Shown in pieces: positions 21,621 to 34,124 of a DNA stretch of 64,000 bases; within the stretch, counting starts at the first letter, position 1; each line of letters starts with the position of its first letter. This stretch comes from Lunularia cruciata. Lineage: Eukaryota; Streptophyta; Marchantiopsida; Lunulariales; Lunulariaceae. Under the pieces are notes generated by a model. It searched no databases, was not told where the DNA came from, and saw only the letters and a list, made by a program, of their open reading frames with translations. A program made the position numbers and the translations under genes. The stretch spans positions 1,369,001 through 1,433,000 of the forward strand of contig OX419762.1 of the NCBI GenBank assembly GCA_948567375.1, read 5' to 3'.

Positions 21621-23220
21621 CCATGACAATGCTCAAGTAGATGTTATTCATTTGAAAGTTATGGCAATAATGATGGGAAAAAAGTTAGATAGCTTGAAAA
21701 TGAGTGTGGTAAAGAAAGATTGAGCTTGGTAAAGAGAATTGACTGCATGAAGTTAGGAGGAGGAAAGATAAGGGCTGATCAAAGGAATGGAAGTGCAAAT
21801 TAGACAAAATGTGAACAAGAAGGAAGCTTTGAAAGCCAAGTTAGAAGACAAGGTGAAGATGTATAGGGAGGAGTTGCAGGTGGAAAGAGAAAAACTAAAG
21901 ATACTTGGGCCAAAGATAGTTGAGGAAGTAGTAGTGAGAGTAAAGGAAATGCTCAATATGGCATCTAAAGTTCATTGGAGGACGTAAAATTGCATAAATT
22001 GGAATTGTTAGTGCAAGAGATAAGGAAGAAGAAAGTAGAGGATGTAAATTAGAATAAGTTATTGATTAGTTTAATGGAGAGAGTAGATAGGAAGATGTTA
22101 AAGCATGAGATAATGTTTGTCTAATATTAGATTTAACAAGAAAGGAGTTAGATGAACTTTGGGGTAGGACAAAGAAGAATATCCAATCCAAAGTAAGAGA
22201 GGTGGGAGTGCAAGTGTCATTGGGTGAATAAACTAAGACATTAGAAGAGAGTGGATCCAAGGATAAACATACAGATAGATTACCCATGATTTCAATTGCA
22301 AATCATGGCAAAGAAGTAGAGGAAATGGTAGCAGATCTAGTAGTATTTGATAGACCCAAGGAAGGGGAAATCTGTGAAGTAGAATTGGGTTTGGAAGCCA
22401 AAGTCAAGGTTGACATTGGATTAGAGTAGTAATAATTTTGAGATTTGAAGAGGCAAATATGAAGAGGTGTATTGTCATTTTGCATCTATAGGTTGAGAAA
22501 ATTATTATAGAACGGTATTTTGGTTAGATAATTGTTGAATTTCTCAGCCTATTTAAAGGAAGCATGGGCAATGTTGTGTTGTTTAGTATTTATATTTTTG
22601 AAGTTGAAAAAGTGAAGTGGTGTAACTTAGTGCTCATCATGTTAGCTTAATTTTGAGTATCAATCCTAGGTGTGTGTTTGTGAGTGTTTGGAGAATTTCA
22701 AAGTGCAAGTCAATGAGCTTGTTGGATGTTGGATTCCACAATGCTGATTTTCATTATATGTGTTTGATCCACAAGTGAAGTGTAATCAAAGCATTTCCTT
22801 TATAGATCAGTGAGCAATTGTAATGTTGGTAGTATTTTGCATTGGTAAGCGTAGTGTGAGATTGATGCAAAGCAATTTTGATTGAGGAAGTTGTGCCTTT
22901 AGTGGAGAGGTGGAATGCAATTTGAAGTGAGATCATTTTGTAGTGAGGTAGCCTTCTTCAAGAAAATCTGAATCATCATAATCAAGATTGTTTAGAAAGA
23001 TTTGATGGAGTTGTGATTATGGAGTGTTAATTTGTGACAAGACTGTGAGTTAGTGCTTGTTACTCTCTTCTAGGTGTGGTTTCTACCTAAGAGATTAAAG
23101 ATACAAACAAGAAGAACTGAAGTGATATTGTTTACTTCACATTTGATCATTTCTGACTTGTATCTCTAAGGGAACAAACTTTTACTTACTGATGACAACA
23201 AAAGTAATACTAGCCAAGTT
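21621..23220 (+). repeat. Family A LTR, 3' half, with decayed coiled-coil ORF
   Basis: The plus-strand sequence follows the 3' half of the giant A LTR. The ORF segment reads KKEALKAKLEDKVKMYREEL in one open stretch (21,787-21,987), then LHKLELLVQEIRKKKVED, RVDRKML and a tail ending near 22,430. The 3' LTR part continues to tactagccaag at about 23,220, short of the final GGGTTGTCACA. The 5' half is missing. Many stops make the protein fragment non-functional. It is joined to a C LTR piece at 23,225. Confidence 0.8.
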
Positions 23221-23224
23221 TTTG

Positions 23225-23487
23225 CATACTCCTTCAAGGCTAACACTCCAACACTCAAACCATTACTCACTAGAGAACTGATAGTTGCGAGAGAAAGAGA
23301 GAAAGATAGTTGCAAATGAAGGGATGATGAGTAGTTCCTCACCCTTAGTTTATATACTTGTAAATAGTTACATACCAAAGTTACTTATTAATAAAGTAAC
23401 TCAAATAACTAGGCTAAAAGTCTAATAAAATCAAAAGTCTAAAGGAATATCCATACTCATGGGAAGTCATTTCTTTTATAGTCCAAG
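23225..23487 (-). repeat. Family C LTR fragment at a junction between two A LTRs
   Basis: The sequence from catactccttcaaggct onward follows the reverse-complement C LTR to about 23,470. The last 15 bases (cttttatagtccaag) match the C LTR in the opposite orientation. On the left is a plus-strand A LTR end, on the right a minus-strand A LTR that starts mid-sequence. The inverted scrap suggests a complex repair junction. Confidence 0.75.
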
Positions 23488-26400
23488 AATTGTGTTCCAC
23501 CCCTCCATTGAAGGCACAACTTCCTTGATCAAAATTACTTCACATCAACACTGCGCTACACTCACAACTGCCAAATACTACCAACACTACAATTCCTCTT
23601 AGATCTGTCAAAGCATTGCTCTGATTGCACTTCACTCAAGATCAAATACATAAAATGAAGATCAAGGCTGTGGAATCCAACATCCAACAAACACACTGAC
23701 TTGCACTTCAAAATTCTCCAAACACTCACAACTACAAACACAAAGTTGATACCCGGAATCAAGCGCAAGCAATGAGCATTGCATCACAACACTTTGCTTA
23801 TCTATTCTCAAAATTATGAGCATTGAACAACATATGACTTTGAATGCCACCTTTAAATAGGCAAAGTAATTGACAGTTAAGTAACAACTATACCGTTCTA
23901 CAACAACTCTTCTAACCGGCAGATCCAAAATGACAATGCACCTCTTCATATCTACCTCTTCATATGTCAAACTATTAATACTCCAATCCAATGTCTACCT
24001 CTTCCTCGGCTTCCAAACCCGATCCCAAAGTAACCTCACATACTACTCTATCCTCAAGTTCCACAACTACTAAATCTTCTACCAATTCCATTATTTCTTC
24101 TTCTTGATCTACAATTCCCGTCATGTATAACCTTTCTAATTCTCTATCTCCCGACCCACTCTTCTCTAATATCTCCAATGATAACTCCAAAGATTTCTAT
24201 ACTCCTATATCATCTATTCGGGCTTTGCTCTTGCATCCTTCCGAAGTTAACTATCTCCAACTTTACTAAATCTAATCTAATCGTGATATTATCTTCTACT
24301 TCCAATATCTTCCTATCTACACGAGTTTTGAGACTAATCAGCAAGGCATTCAAATCTTTATCCTTCACATGTCTCCTCCTCGTCTCTTGCACCAGCAACT
24401 TCAACTCATTCAATCTTGTTTCTTCAATTCTTTCACTGGCTTCTGTACTCAGCATTGCATTCATCTTCGTGACAATCTCCTTCAATGGCTCAAGTCTCAT
24501 CCTCCTCTTATGTTCTCTATCTGCCAGCCAATCTTCTCTATACATTGTCAGTTCAACATCAAATTTGGCTTTCACAGTCTCCTTCTCCTTCTCCTTCTAA
24601 ACAATCTTCTCCTCCAAATTATGAAGAAGCTCTAGTAATCTTTCTTCTTCTCTATATCTCATTGTCAACTCCCTTTGCCAGAGCTGCTTCTTCTCTTCTA
24701 CACTCTCCATCACTCTTTCAAGCTCTTGCTCCTTCTCTGCTACTCTTGCCATAGCATGGATAATCTCTAATTGTGAATCAACAAACTACTATTTCAAGAT
24801 TTCATACTCTGCTATCAGTCTTTCCCTTGCTATGACATTCTGCTCTATTACTCTCTCTCTAGTTCCCACCTCCTTCTTTAAATTCTCAATCACTTGATTC
24901 TGTACTATTGCATCTACTTGTAGTACTTCCTTCTCCTCCTCACCTTGGATTATACTCTTCTTCAACTCCAAGTTCTATTCTTCTAATCTTGCTAACACCT
25001 GCAACACATTCTTCACTTTTGGACACTTTGATTGCATCTCTTTCTTCTTCTGCTTCAACTTTGTTAACAATGGGCATACAACCTCCCACAAATACTCCAC
25101 TCCTTCACTCTGATTTTCCTTGACTTGCAGGCTTTTCTTCTTCTTTGCTTCTTCTTCACTTAAAACTTGCCTTCTCAGCCGTAATTGCCTTATTAGAATG
25201 GATTCTTTGCTCCCCAAACTTCCACTCTCCTCTTCCATTCTCTTACTCAGTCCTGCTTCATACTTTCCTTTCCTTTTGGAAAGGACTCCTCTCTGAATGG
25301 TCACCCTCTTCTCCTCCTTCCTAGAACTTCATCTTTGGGTCTTGAGTTACATTCTTCCTCCATTTCTAGCTTTCCTTCTTCCTCCATCAATTGTATATCT
25401 ACTCCATCACCACTCTGCAATGTGCATTCAGGTTCTTCCTCCTTCTCCAAGTCTTCTCACTTGTGCTCAGCTTTGCCTTTTGATTCTTCACCCAACGACG
25501 CGATTACCAACAAGTCTTTCCTCAGGTTCATCTTCTTGGTCTTCCAAGGTCTTGTCATCGCTACTTCTTCTTCTTCTTCCCATTGACTCCTCTTCTTTGA
25601 CTTTGGAGTGTTCACTTTCAATTGCATGTTTTGCTCCATTTTCACGTAGTACTTGTCACTGCTCCTTATTTGCAAGATGTATTGCTGCTCCTCTACATCA
25701 ACATCTCTTCTTAAATTAGGGTGAAAGTGCGACACCATCTTGTGTCTCTCCGCCGTGTTCAACAAATTCAATCCCAAGTAGAAGTGGCTGCAAATGGCAC
25801 AATATACTGTGGAGGTGACTTGTCCCGCAAGTTCCACACCATTTGTCTCATATGTTGATGAAAACACTTTGCACAATTGATTGGTTCCCTTGCAAACATC
25901 TTATGGAAGAACAATGCTTGATGTTTCATCACATAAGTAGTTTGCTCTGGCTTCAAGATAGCAATTGTTGCACTTACGATGCCTCTCCTTATAGGGTCCT
26001 TATAGCTCTCAACTTTGTAGCTATTCTTTGTGCACTTTGAAGAGAAGGTATCTCTCACTTCTTGGGTCTCTACCGCTACCTCTCCTTTCTCCAAGAATGT
26101 AGCTCCTTGCTCTTTGCCCGCCTCTCTTCCAAGTGCTAACCTCCAATCCGACTCTGTCCAGCAAGCCAGATTTCCTCTCTTATCTTCTCCCTCAAGCCCC
26201 TTGAGACATTTAATCTTGATGATCTCAGTCATGAAACCTGGAAAGCTAATGTTCCAGTTCCATGCCAAGACTGTGATCCAAAGCCTACTAAGACTTCAAT
26301 TCTGACGATCACATCTAATCTCTAATTGCATGATTTCTCACTACAAATTCCAAGTTCTTCTTTCCACCTCCCATCTTACTCTCCTCTTCTCTAGGTTGGT

Positions 26401-26849
26401 GGCTACTCTTCCAACTATTTCCCAGACTAACTCTCCTAACTTCCTCTCGACACACCAACACGTCTCTTACTACATTTCCTTTCCCACGATCTCCCTCAAG
26501 ATGACTCCTTAATGGCAATGGAAAATTACTTGTCATCTCTTCATCTCTATCCCAAGTCTTATAGTGGCACGTCTTCTTTGTATTTCTTCACTTCAACTTT
26601 CTACCAAGAAATCACACCTTCTTCATGCTCTTATCACTATCAATTTTCTCCCGCTCATAGGCTAGCCATTTTTGTGTGCGGTACCTTCTTGAATGTCCAA
26701 CCCCAAAGGAAAATTGTTACACTATCTTCACCTCGGGTTGAGCACCCCCAAGCTGAAGTCTCCTTGCTTCGGGTTGAATGTTGATAGGGCAATCCAAGTA
26801 CTTTGTCTTCTGACACAAAGTCACTTTACCTTGGGTTACAACCCAAAGA
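23488..26849 (-). repeat. Giant family A LTR, minus orientation, truncated at both ends
   Basis: About 3.36 kb of giant A LTR starts at aattgtgttccacccctcc, some 300 bp inside the LTR, and ends at cccaaagac (26,849), also short of the true end. It contains the long LTR-encoded ORF (separate entry). The left border is a C LTR scrap and the right border a C LTR in plus orientation. Confidence 0.88.
23975..26536 (-). pseudogene. LTR-encoded coiled-coil protein, copy 1 (broken)
   Basis: Read from 26,536 (MTSNFPLPLRS) to 23,975, this spans about 2,562 nt. Segments in order: basic N-terminus with MGGGKKN; conserved globular part (NWNISFPGFMTEIIK, YKVESYKDP, TTYVMKHQALFFHKMFA, INCAKCFH, RQMVWNLRDKSPP); acidic/basic linker; a coiled coil rich in Glu and Lys (LEEENSELKK-type and EVGTRERVIEQNVIARERLI); then LLVQETRRRHVKDKDLNALL and the tail TLEKSGSGDRELERL ending in EVDIGLE. 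Stops and frameshifts occur at six or more places. There is no signal peptide, no membrane span and no enzyme motif that I recognise. Confidence 0.75.
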
Positions 26850-27529
26850 CCATTTGTGCATGTATGTGCTATTGTGATATTTGGTTTGATATTAAGTACT
26901 TGAGAGATATTATTTATATAGAGATAAAGGATGGTTCTACATTAATCATGATTAGCAAAAGTTAGTCATAGCTAAGATAGAGAGGACCTTACATTAGAAG
27001 AGGTGGAAAAGATGAGCACCACTATTTTGGATTCTCGTGTATTGACTTGGTATTATTTCTATGTGTTTAGCTTTGAGGAAAAAAATGAGAACTCTTGGAT
27101 CCACAAGCCTTCTTGCTTTGGATTCTTTTATAGTCCAAGGATAACCCATGTGAAAGAATACTTGACTTAATGGTTAGGTCAAGATAAGACCACATCTTGG
27201 GATAAAATTCCTATGAATATGGATATTCCTTTAGACTTTAGACTTTATTTAACTTTTAGCCTAGTAACTTGAGTTACTCCAATACTTAGTAACTTTGATG
27301 CATAACTATTTTACGAGTATATAAGCTGGGAGTGAGGAGGTACTCATCATCCTTTCAATTGCAATTATCTTTGTCTCATTGAGTTTTCTAGTGAGAAATG
27401 GGTTGAGTCTTGGAGTTTTAGCCTTGGAGAAGTATGACGGAGTTGAGATTCCTTGGGTTCTTAGTCCATAGTGCATTACCATAATAACTATCAGAGCATC
27501 ATCTTGAGTGAGAGACAAGCCAGCTCACA
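26850..27529 (+). repeat. Family C LTR, plus orientation, lacking its first bases
   Basis: The match begins at catttgtgcatg, about nine bases inside the LTR, and runs to the end CAGCTCACA at 27,529. The TGTAACAC start is absent and the sequence is joined directly to A LTR sequence (cccaaagac). It is more diverged from the 42,171 element than the other C LTRs. No target-site duplication is visible. Confidence 0.85.
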
Positions 27530-30500
27530 ATACCAACTAAGAAGGTACACTCAACATGAAAGGTTACTTCATGTGGGGCTTTACAAGATAATGACAAGAG
27601 TAACACATTCATAAGGTATGATCATTGATTGAGTTTCAACTAATGAATGATTGAGATCCAAAGGAGTATAAAATTGAGACTTTGTTGAGAAGGTTTTGCA
27701 ATGTTGAAAGATTATCTTGCATCTTTGTGTAGTTTAGAGAATCATGTTAGAATAACAAGCTGAGTCATGGGGTTCTTATGTGCAAAGCCAAGTGAGAAAG
27801 AGAGAAACACAATGCCATTCAAGGGAGGATGATAGGTTTTTGTCATCTTGGTTTGAAATCAGTCAATTAGGAGGATAGATATAGTAGCACAATTTGAAGT
27901 CTTGAGCTTACTTTGGATCACTAATTTTCTAGGATTCTTGACTAAAATTGCTACAAGTAATTGTGAGGAGGATCTGAGCAAGGAAGGAAAGAGAGGAAAC
28001 CCAACCCAATGGACTGAAGCTGATTGGAGGCTAGTTCTTTAAAGTGATGCAAGAGAACCCATGGGGATCATCTTTGATTGGAAGTGTGATCATGCGTAAG
28101 AGATGGAGGACCTGAGGGCATCCTTCAATGATCCTATGGAACCCACATTTTTCATTTTGACAAGTTTTGAAGAAGAAGTGTATTGAGAAAGCCAAATTAC
28201 CAAGGAAAGGATGGACTTATGTGTCTTTGGAGTGAACCTAAGGAAATCAACTTTGGGTCGAGAACCAAAAGTACTCGAATGGGGCTTACAAAGAGACAAA
28301 CCCAAAGAAGTGTGTCTTCAAAATAGGAAGCACAGGACAATACAAAGAAGATGTAACAACCTTTCTACATGTCAGGCCAGCCAAGAAAGTACACTTAAAG
28401 AAACGGCAAAGGCAAGAGAGGAATACTTTGAAAGTGATAGGAAACAAACATGCAAAAGAAGTGAGGGTTGATTTCAAAATTCACTGAAGAATGACTGCAC
28501 CTCAAGGTACTGTAAAATCATGATTGCATAGGGAGAAATCAAACATGTCAAGTAGATACCTTGTCCCTCTGAGTAGCCATCCTACATTAATGCATGTTAA
28601 GAAGCCAATTGAGAGTGAAATTTTCCAAAGACCAGAAGGGGTTAGAGTGTTGCATCCAAAAGAGGGGATAATCTTCCAACACCAAAGAACTCGTGAGCAG
28701 ATCATGGCAAAGAAGAATGCACTTGCAATGAGGAGTTTTTCAATTTGGCAATTAGATGCAGTGGCTAGAATTGATCTTGAACAGACTTTGTATCACTTTT
28801 TTGGCCAAGAACTGGAATGTTAGTTTTCCAGGTTTCATGGCAGAGATAGTTTCTAGTAATTGTGAGGAAGGCTTTGAAGTAATGGGGAAGAGAGGAAATC
28901 TGGCTTGGTGGATTGAGTTGGATTGGAAGCTCGTATAGAGGAAAGAAGCAAGAGATGCAATTGGGGTCACCTTTTATAAGAAGTGTGATATGGCAAAAGA
29001 AATTGCAGAAATTAGGAATTTGTTCTTTGCTTTGTGAACCAACAATGGCTACAAGGTGGAGTCCTATCAGGACCCAATTAAGCAAAGCATTGTGGAAGCA
29101 ATCATGGCAATGATCAAGCTAGAACAAATGATGTACATGAACATGCAATAGGCGGTCTTCTTCCACTAGATGTTTGCAAGAGAGAAGGTGAATTGGGCAA
29201 GTGCTTTCATCATAGAATGAGGTAGATGATTGTCAATTAAAGGACCAATTTTCCACCACACAACTTCACACCATTTGCAGCACATTTCTACTTGGAATTA
29301 AATTTGCTAACAATAGAGGAGAAGCATTGGATGGCTTCATGTTTCCATCTTGATCTTTGGCAAGAAGCAGATGAAGAGGAGCAACAATACATCTTGCAAC
29401 TACGGTCCAATGATGATCATTTCATCAGAATAGGACAGAGGAAGATGGTGGAAGGAGGAAGTCCAAAGATGAAGAAGCAGACTAAACCCAAAGGAGAAGC
29501 CTTATCCTAACCACAACAAAATCTAAATCATCACAATCAAAGTTGGTTTGGAAAGATTGGATAGTATTGTGATTATGGAGGATTAATTCATGATGAGACT
29601 ATGATCAATATTTTTTACTCTCTTCTGGATGTGGTTTCTACCTAAGAGACTAAAGAAGAACTCAAGAAGAACTGAATTGTTATTGTTTGCTTTGTATTTG
29701 ACCATTTTTTCTTGTATCTTTGTAGGAACAAACTATATTTACATGATTACCGCAAAAGTGATACTTGTTGGGTTGTCATAGATCCTTCCAAGAAGAATGG
29801 TTTTAAAGAAGAAACCTATGTAGACCCAATGAGGTGAAGTATCATTGGAGCAATGATGGCTATGATGAAGCCAGAGCAAACCACCTATGTAACTAAGCAA
29901 CATGCGGTTTTCTTTCACCTAATGTTTGTAGGAGAGAGTGTAAACTGGTCAACTACTTTGACCCACTACTTTGTACCTTTTATGACACATTATAATTTGG
30001 GGGTTAAACCTACTCACCCTTGATGAACAACATAAGATGGTGTTGCATTTTCATCCAGACTTGCAATGAGTTGCAGATCAAGAGGAGAATAGGAATGTGG
30101 TGAAAGTCAAAGCAAGTGACCAATAATTTGCTTATATGGGATGAGAGAAGACCTTGGCAGTTCTAGTACCCCCAAAGGAGAAGGAAGAAGAACCTAGGAA
30201 GGTATTCCACCAAGAAATACAATCTCAATGCCTTGCTAGAGCAATTTGTGCCAAGCTGAGTGAACTCAAGGAGGAGGAAGAGAGCATGTAGGAGATGAGC
30301 CTAAAGGTATGAAGATCCTGACTTTGAAATCTGGCACAAGTATTGGCATATAAAGACAAAGGAGGAACACACAAGAATACTTTCAAGGGTGTCAACTACC
30401 TTTCAAGTATTTTTTGCCCTTTGTTGGTACATTTGCAAGAGAAAATGCAAGAAGTAAAGGAGGAGCATCTAGAGGTGAAGAATGAAATTTAGATGGTGAA

Positions 30501-31936
30501 GGTGTTGAGTGGAGAAGTAGTGCAATTGAAGTTGATGCTTACTCAAAGTAGACACAAAGCTAAGGTAATTTGGGTTGATGTTGTAATAAGACAATAGAGC
30601 TTCAACGACTTGCATGGCAGTTTTGAGCAACTTGGTGGTTACCTAGAGCATCAAGGAAGAGCTAGTGGAGCAAAAGGAGGCACTTGAGAAGATAAAGGAA
30701 GAATTGGAGAGCATCTAGACCAACTTAGTTCACCATAGAACCCAAATCCACTTGTAAAAACAAGTTATGGAGGAATTAAGACAAGTAACGGTGGAGAAGG
30801 ATCAAGCTTGGCAAAGAGAACTCACAAAAGCTCAGGTTGCCAACAATGAAGTGGAGAGAAAGAAGATGGAGGCAAAGTATGCTAATAAATTGTAGCAACT
30901 TTGTACAAAGTGGGAAGAAGAGGTGACCCGATGTGAGTCACTCTTATTAAAGGAGGGTTCAGGTTTAGTAAGTGCGATTGATACCCACTTAATGGCAATG
31001 TTTAGTACTAGATCCAAGGTAGTGTTAGAGGAGGCCTACCTACATGAGCTTAAGTTGTTAGTACAAGAAACCCAAAGGAAGAAGGCAAAGGATGTAAACT
31101 TAAATACTTTATTAATTTTCCTTAGAGATAAAGTAGATAGGAAGATGACTGAAGTAGGGGACAATATATGCCTTAGGCTAGATTTAGTTAAGACTGATGT
31201 AGAAAACCTCACTTGCACTTTGTGTGAGAATAGAGTGATCTAATCTGAAGTAGTTAAGATCAAAGTGCAAGTGACCTTGGTTGACTTAACCGAGTTATTT
31301 AAAATGATTAGAATAGGAAAGGAGAAGATTGTTAAAACATCTATGACTTCAGTTGGAGCACAATCTGATGAGGTTGAGATAGTAGTAGAAGTAGATGATG
31401 AACCCAAAGTGCAAGAGAGACTTGTAGTTGATTTGGGTGAGGAAGCCAAAGTCAAGGTAGTACTCTGATTGGATCAAACCAATAAGTCGTTACAAATCCA
31501 AAGTGGTAGATTTGTAACTAAGATGTTTTGTATTTGAAGATTTGTAAGAAATAGTAAAATAGTTTAGACAGTTTCTATAAGTGCCAAGTGGTCTGCCTAT
31601 TTGAAGCAACCATTGTAGTACTTTGTATTTATTATTTGAGCAAAAGAATGAGTAAAGTCTTTTTATGGAAAAGTAGCTTCTTTATATCAACTAAATCATC
31701 ATGATTGAAGTCAACTTGGAATGAAACTAAAGAAATGTGATTTTGAGTGGTAGTTATTTGTGACAAAACCTATGTTTAGCATTTGCTACTCTCTTCTAGG
31801 TGTTGTTTCTACCCAAGAGATCAAGAGAACTACATTGTTACCTTTTACTTTATATTTGACCATTCTTGACCTACTTCTTTGTGGGAACAAATGATTACTC
31901 ACATATTACTACAAAAGTGATTGCTAGGTTGTCACA
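27530..31936 (+). repeat. 5' LTR of A2 (giant form), interrupted
   Basis: The LTR ends GCTAGGTTGTCACA at 31,936, directly before the primer site. Its own start is not recognisable; the first 300 bp after the C LTR are too diverged. The long LTR ORF can be followed in pieces: LGFLTK and GKRGNP-like words near 27,930-28,010, then after the solo LTR SIIGAMMAMMKPEQTTYV and KQHAVFFH near 29,850-29,920, a coiled-coil region to about 30,900, and RKKAKDVNLNTLLI with the tail (30,923-31,468). All reading frames are heavily broken. Confidence 0.8.
28135..29780 (+). repeat. Solo family A LTR with TSD gatcc, inside the A2 LTR
   Basis: The LTR starts TATGGAACCCACA and ends GGGTTGTCATA, flanked by an exact 5 bp duplication, gatcc (28,130-28,134 and 29,781-29,785). 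Both terminal CA/TG pairs have one change. It is 1,646 bp long because most of the coiled-coil part is deleted. The globular part remains near 28,750-29,510 (VSFPGFMAEIV, GKRGNLAWW, NNGYKVESYQDP, HFYLELNLL, EEEQQYILQLRS). It landed in the same family's LTR ORF. Confidence 0.92.
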
Positions 31937-34124
31937 TGATTTTGGGCACTACTGTAGGGGATACAAACCATGGGAGTGGAAGAATACTAAGGGCTTTGTA
32001 TGTTGATTGTCCCTCAAATATGAATGTCTACTTCAACAAAGCAAAGAGAAGAGAGGGTGCCATAGACAAAATTTTCAATGTGAAGAAGAAGAATGTAAGA
32101 AGAACTAATGCTCTACTAAACAACAAGAGGAAGCATTGGACTTAAAACTTCTTCACCATGTACAAGATGCCTTTAGACAACTCAGACAACAAAAATGAGA
32201 AGTCAAGTGGAGTGATCTATTTACACTACCTCATCCTAAAAGGAAGAAGGATGCCAACAGATAGGCATATTTGTTGAGACATAGCACACCAACTTCCCCA
32301 AAAATTGTGAAGGGAGCCGGTTACTTGAAGAATTAAATTGTGATAAGAATGCATGAATCTGATAGAGGAGGAGTGCCAATACATCTTACATAACATTCCC
32401 TATCATCTTGGTAGGATCTTGAAGAACAATTTGATAATATTGACACTCTTCCACAACCTCAAGTCAAAGAGGAGGAAGTCTTTGTACAAGAACCACTATT
32501 GCATTTGGTACCTTGGGAAGCTTGCCCCAAGCCCAAAGTAGGACTCTTTGAGTGTGACTTAGGACAACCAAGTCAAATACCCCAATAGGTTATCCTTTGA
32601 CCGGTGTCCATGTTGTCACACCCATTATGATGCAAGCCTACCAAAAGTATAAGAGATAGAATGGGATGAAGACTTTGACAAATTCATTAAGGAGTTTGAA
32701 GTGATTTCTGTTTCCAACAAGGAGCACAACTCCCAAGATAGACTGCAAATGTTTCTAAGTTTCTCCAAAAGAAAGCTCAAAGTTGGTATACCCACATAAC
32801 TCCAAATAAGTTTAAACCAACCAATTGGATGGAACTTTGGGATAACTTCCAAGAATGGTTTTGGGAAGTGTATTATGATATGATTGTCTTTGATGCATTC
32901 AATGTTTTAGATGAGAAATTGAGAGGTAAGAATGAGAAGTTGAGAGATTATGCAAAATGATTCATAGCATTATTGAATTGAGTGCCTAATCAAGCAAGGG
33001 TGGTTGGCTTTTTGGATGCCCAAGCCACCACCTAGTCCTTGGAGACCCATCACTAAAGATGTGTATCCTTGCAAGAGAGAGGAATGTAATCCCTAATGAC
33101 AAAGTACTCAAACATGCCACCTTTTATGAGGCAGCTCACTCTCATTCTGCTTATAATTGGAGAAATTAGGAGAGAAAAGGGTATAAGGCAAGAAGAAGGT
33201 TATCTTGTAGTACCACCTCATCTTTGGACTCATGTACCTCATCAAGTTCCTTATCATCATCAGAAGATGATGATAAGCCAAAGAAGAATCAATGGAAGTT
33301 GAGTCAACAAATATTGCAAGCTCTAGCAAAACATGTCAACAAGATAGACATGGTTGACTATGTTCCCAAAAAAAAGATTCTATTTTTCAAATCAAGAAAG
33401 AAGCACTACCAAAGTGGCTATACTAAGCTGGAGACTCTTATAAAAGACTTTGTAGATTTCAAGATTGAGATGGTTGTGGTGAAGGATAGAAGAGAACTCC
33501 TCTCATTTCAAGACCAAAAGTCCGGTGTACTTCATGTGGTAAATTGGGTCATGCAAACAGAGAGTGCTTGAAGAACAGATATGTGTACAAAAAATTGATT
33601 GGGTTCCAACTTGGGATCACAACCAATATCAAGAATCAGAGGAAGAGGTGGTCTATCAAACTCAAGAGGTACGAGCACAACAAGTCAAGCACTATCAAGC
33701 ACGACATTCCAAGGTTCATGCTATGGACCAAGGGAGTATATGGATAATGCTCCACCAAGGTAGATCCCAATGTCAAATCAGAATGGACCCCAAAATTTTT
33801 CACTTGGTGCTTGTTATAACTATGGGTTGCTTGGACATTGGTCACGCAATTGTTCTAAGCCTCAATGGCAAATTGGATATGTTCTTTTGTGCAAAAATTG
33901 TAAGGGATTGGGTCATGTGCCTAGCTAGTGTCCCCTACTCCAAATCCAAAGCCTCTGGTGAGGTATGTTCAAATCCCACCAGAACGTCCTCCACTACAAG
34001 CCAAAGTGGAGGCCACAATGAATTGTATTTCTTTGGGAGAAGAAGTTCCAAAAAAATCACATCCAACCTTAGACAAAGAATGTTCTTGTTCCATCACCAC
34101 CACCACCACCATTGCCTTTGAATG
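31937..34124 (+). pseudogene. A2 primer site, leader and gag remnant
   Basis: A primer-site relic (TGGGCACTACTGTAGGGGA, 31,943-31,961) follows the LTR. Gag can be recognised across stops from about 32,640: FIKEFEVIS-like, KLRDYAK-like and RGKNEKLRDYA segments that match the A1 capsid. A Ser-rich region lies near 33,230. One intact zinc knuckle is at 33,526-33,567 (CTSCGKLGHANREC), and remnants of the second and third occur near 33,820-33,930. Sequence 31,980-32,620 is leader and N-terminal gag too decayed to read. A run of CAC triplets at about 34,098-34,113 precedes the break at 34,124, where A LTR sequence begins. Confidence 0.7.

Noticed and set aside
24178-24635. Ser/Leu-rich plus-strand frames opposite the LTR ORF
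   Set aside because: They are antisense shadows of the Glu/Lys-rich coiled coil; the same shadows appear in every copy.
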